Source: Streptomyces spectabilis
GTDB taxonomy: Bacteria; Actinomycetota; Actinomycetes; Streptomycetales; Streptomycetaceae
Reading direction: 5' to 3'
Length of the DNA: 64,000 nt
NCBI RefSeq assembly: GCF_008704795.1
Contig: NZ_CP023690.1
Location: 8,814,501-8,878,500 of the forward strand
In this document: one piece after another, positions 62,817 through 64,000 of the stretch
Numbering within the stretch: position 1 is the first letter of the stretch
Layout: each line of letters begins with the position of its first letter
Notes under the pieces: generated by a model
Told to the model about the DNA's origin: nothing
The model's input: only the letters and a program-made list of their open reading frames with translations
Databases searched by the model: none
Program-made: the position numbers and the translations under genes

Positions 62817-63014
62817 CTACGGCGTGTCGTCGGGCGCCGCGTCCCCCAGGGCGAAGGCCTCCGGCAGCGGCGGTTCGAGCAGGGAGAGCAGTTCCAGCCA
62901 GCCGTGGAACGGCCGCGGCGGACTGTCGGGATGCTCGGAGTTCTCCGCGGTCTCGCACACGACGTTCCCGCACACCCCGTCGTGCGACCGGTACACCTCG
63001 ATGACGTAGCGCAC
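62817..63014 (-). CDS. Small 65-residue protein, unknown
   Basis: GTG 63014 with GGGAGG upstream. The protein begins VRYVIEVYRSHDGVCGNVVC, has two cysteines, PFHGWLELLSLLEPPLPE and an acidic tail. No membrane segment. Placed directly upstream of LAL with a CCTAGGG palindrome before it. No recognised family; the strong ribosome site and conserved-looking composition argue for a real gene. Confidence 0.6.
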   Translation of the reverse strand: MRYVIEVYRSHDGVCGNVVCETAENSEHPDSPPRPFHGWLELLSLLEPPLPEAFALGDAAPDDTP

Positions 63015-63151
63015 AACGCCTCCCGGGGTCGCTGCGGGGCGTGAGCCGTGACGCGTGACGCCGGCGAAGGACGTGACGCGTGCACAGCAGTGACGCATGG
63101 CAAGGGCGACCAGGATAGGAGCCCCGGCGTGGCCGCCGCTTCGGTGCGGCA

Positions 63152-63169
63152 CCTAGGGAAGTCCCTAGG
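63152..63169. promoter_or_regulatory. Palindrome CCTAGGG-AAGT-CCCTAGG
   Basis: Perfect 7+4+7 palindrome 138 bp before the 65-residue protein. Same GGG-N4-CCC core as 54507 and 59749. Confidence 0.6.
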
Positions 63170-63235
63170 GCGGCAGGGGAGTTACGTGGGTGGCGTAGCG
63201 GCTCGGTGTGCGGCGAGGGCCTGTCGGGGCCGCGC

Positions 63236-64000
63236 TCACCGCTCCCAGGCGCGCGCCAGCTGGGCCCGCAGCAGGGGCACCGGGCTGTCGTCGTCCCCGT
63301 ACAGCCGGTCGGCGAGCCGGACCGCGGTGTCGCAGCGGGCCAGGAACAGCCCGCGCTCGGCCACGTCCCGCGCGTGTCCGGCCGCTGCGGCCACCCGCGC
63401 GGCCGCCGCGGCGCCGACGGACAGGGCGAGCCCGGCGACGTCCTCGGCGGGGTCGCCCACGACGGCGTCCGCCCAGTCGAGCACGCCGCTCACCCGGCCC
63501 GCCGCGCTCACCAGCAGATGCTCACCCTTGAGGTCGTTGTGCAGGAGTGCGGTGGAGGCGGCGGGAGCGGGGTCCGCCGTGGCGCCGACGGCGAGCCCGC
63601 CGGGGATCTCGCCGTCGGCGGCGAGCCGGGCCAGGGCGCGCCCGGCCGCCGCCCCGAGCGCGTCCGGCGTGCGCGGCGCCGCCGTGGGCAGCGGGGGAGC
63701 GGTGGCCGTGCGCAACACCCGGAGCAGCCGCGCCAGGTCCCGCTCGCCCTCCGGCCCCACCGGGCGCCGCTCCGCCGAAACGCCCGGCAGCCGTACGTCG
63801 ACGGTGTACGCGCGCCCCTGCGCCCAGGAGCCGGACGCGGCGCTCGCGGGCACCTCCACGGACAGCAACGGGCGCAGCGCGTCCCGCAGGGCCAGCTCGC
63901 GCCGCTGTCGTGCCGACGCGTCCGCGTCCGGAGCGATCCGCAGCACGTACCGGCCGCCGACCCACCAGGTGGAGTGCTCTCCCCCCTCGTCCACGGGTGC
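63236..64000 (-). CDS. APH-family phosphotransferase, 5' end cut by window
   Basis: Kinase-like fold of the aminoglycoside/choline phosphotransferase family, at least 254 residues visible. N-lobe: EHSTWWVGGRYVLRIAPD; catalytic loop LLHNDLKGEHLLV with the Asp of HxDxxxxH-like pattern; metal Asp in VSGVLDWADAVVGDPAEDVA. The true start lies beyond 64000. The ligand is not predictable. Confidence 0.8.
   Translation of the reverse strand, partial: APVDEGGEHSTWWVGGRYVLRIAPDADASARQRRELALRDALRPLLSVEVPASAASGSWAQGRAYTVDVRLPGVSAERRPVGPEGERDLARLLRVLRTATAPPLPTAAPRTPDALGAAAGRALARLAADGEIPGGLAVGATADPAPAASTALLHNDLKGEHLLVSAAGRVSGVLDWADAVVGDPAEDVAGLALSVGAAAAARVAAAAGHARDVAERGLFLARCDTAVRLADRLYGDDDSPVPLLRAQLARAWER

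Overview
This 64-kb window is high-GC actinobacterial DNA, almost certainly Streptomyces. The evidence is the strong G/C third-position bias, frequent GTG/TTG starts, tightly overlapping operons, a cysteine-containing leader peptide of the type found before Streptomyces sulfur genes, DasR-type operators, SARP and LAL regulators, and a copy of a widespread Streptomyces intergenic repeat. No rRNA, tRNA, CRISPR array, prophage or insertion sequence was seen. Both ends cut a gene: ssuD on the left and an APH-fold kinase on the right.

Layout, left half. 1-3.9 kb is a sulfonate uptake operon (leader peptide, ssuC, ssuB, ssuA, ssuD; minus strand) with a 17-bp tandem repeat in its leader. 4.1-10.3 kb holds a YjbQ protein, a TetR regulator with a paired palindromic operator, and a PaoABC-type molybdenum aldehyde oxidoreductase operon with its XdhC chaperone. 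10.3-16.4 kb has an MFS exporter, a PL8 polysaccharide lyase, a GH18 chitinase with DasR-like promoter boxes, and a metallo-beta-lactamase-fold hydrolase. 16.5-18.8 kb is a small GatC-like protein, an amidase and a TetR regulator, with three related operators. 19.0-23.4 kb is an unusual operon of a TsaD-like protein, a GNAT and an alanyl-tRNA synthetase. 23.4-29.3 kb is a complete isobutyryl-CoA (valine) degradation operon preceded by a cobalamin riboswitch.

Layout, right half. 29.4-34.5 kb has a HAD phosphatase, an Lrp/AsnC regulator, a KimA-like permease and a FUSC protein. 34.5-41.4 kb has phytase, a secreted acid phosphatase, a lactonase with a DasR-type operator, a degenerate CbiX-like protein, a GlcNAc-kinase-like protein, uracil-DNA glycosylase and a small methyltransferase-fold membrane protein. 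41.4-53.4 kb has a BNR-repeat protein, an Opp-type transporter translationally coupled to homocysteine methyltransferase, and a divergent ROK regulator, M81 metallopeptidase and PheC-like secreted protein. 53.4-58.6 kb is a compact set of a membrane-anchored protein, an alpha/beta-hydrolase, a caspase-fold peptidase and an unknown partner. 58.9-63.0 kb holds SARP and LAL regulators and a 65-residue protein.

The best candidates for something new are: the caspase/hydrolase island, which shares a palindromic motif with the SARP/LAL locus; the TsaD-like/GNAT/AlaRS operon; and the B12 riboswitch placed before valine catabolism. All functions are read from sequence motifs alone; no database search was run.
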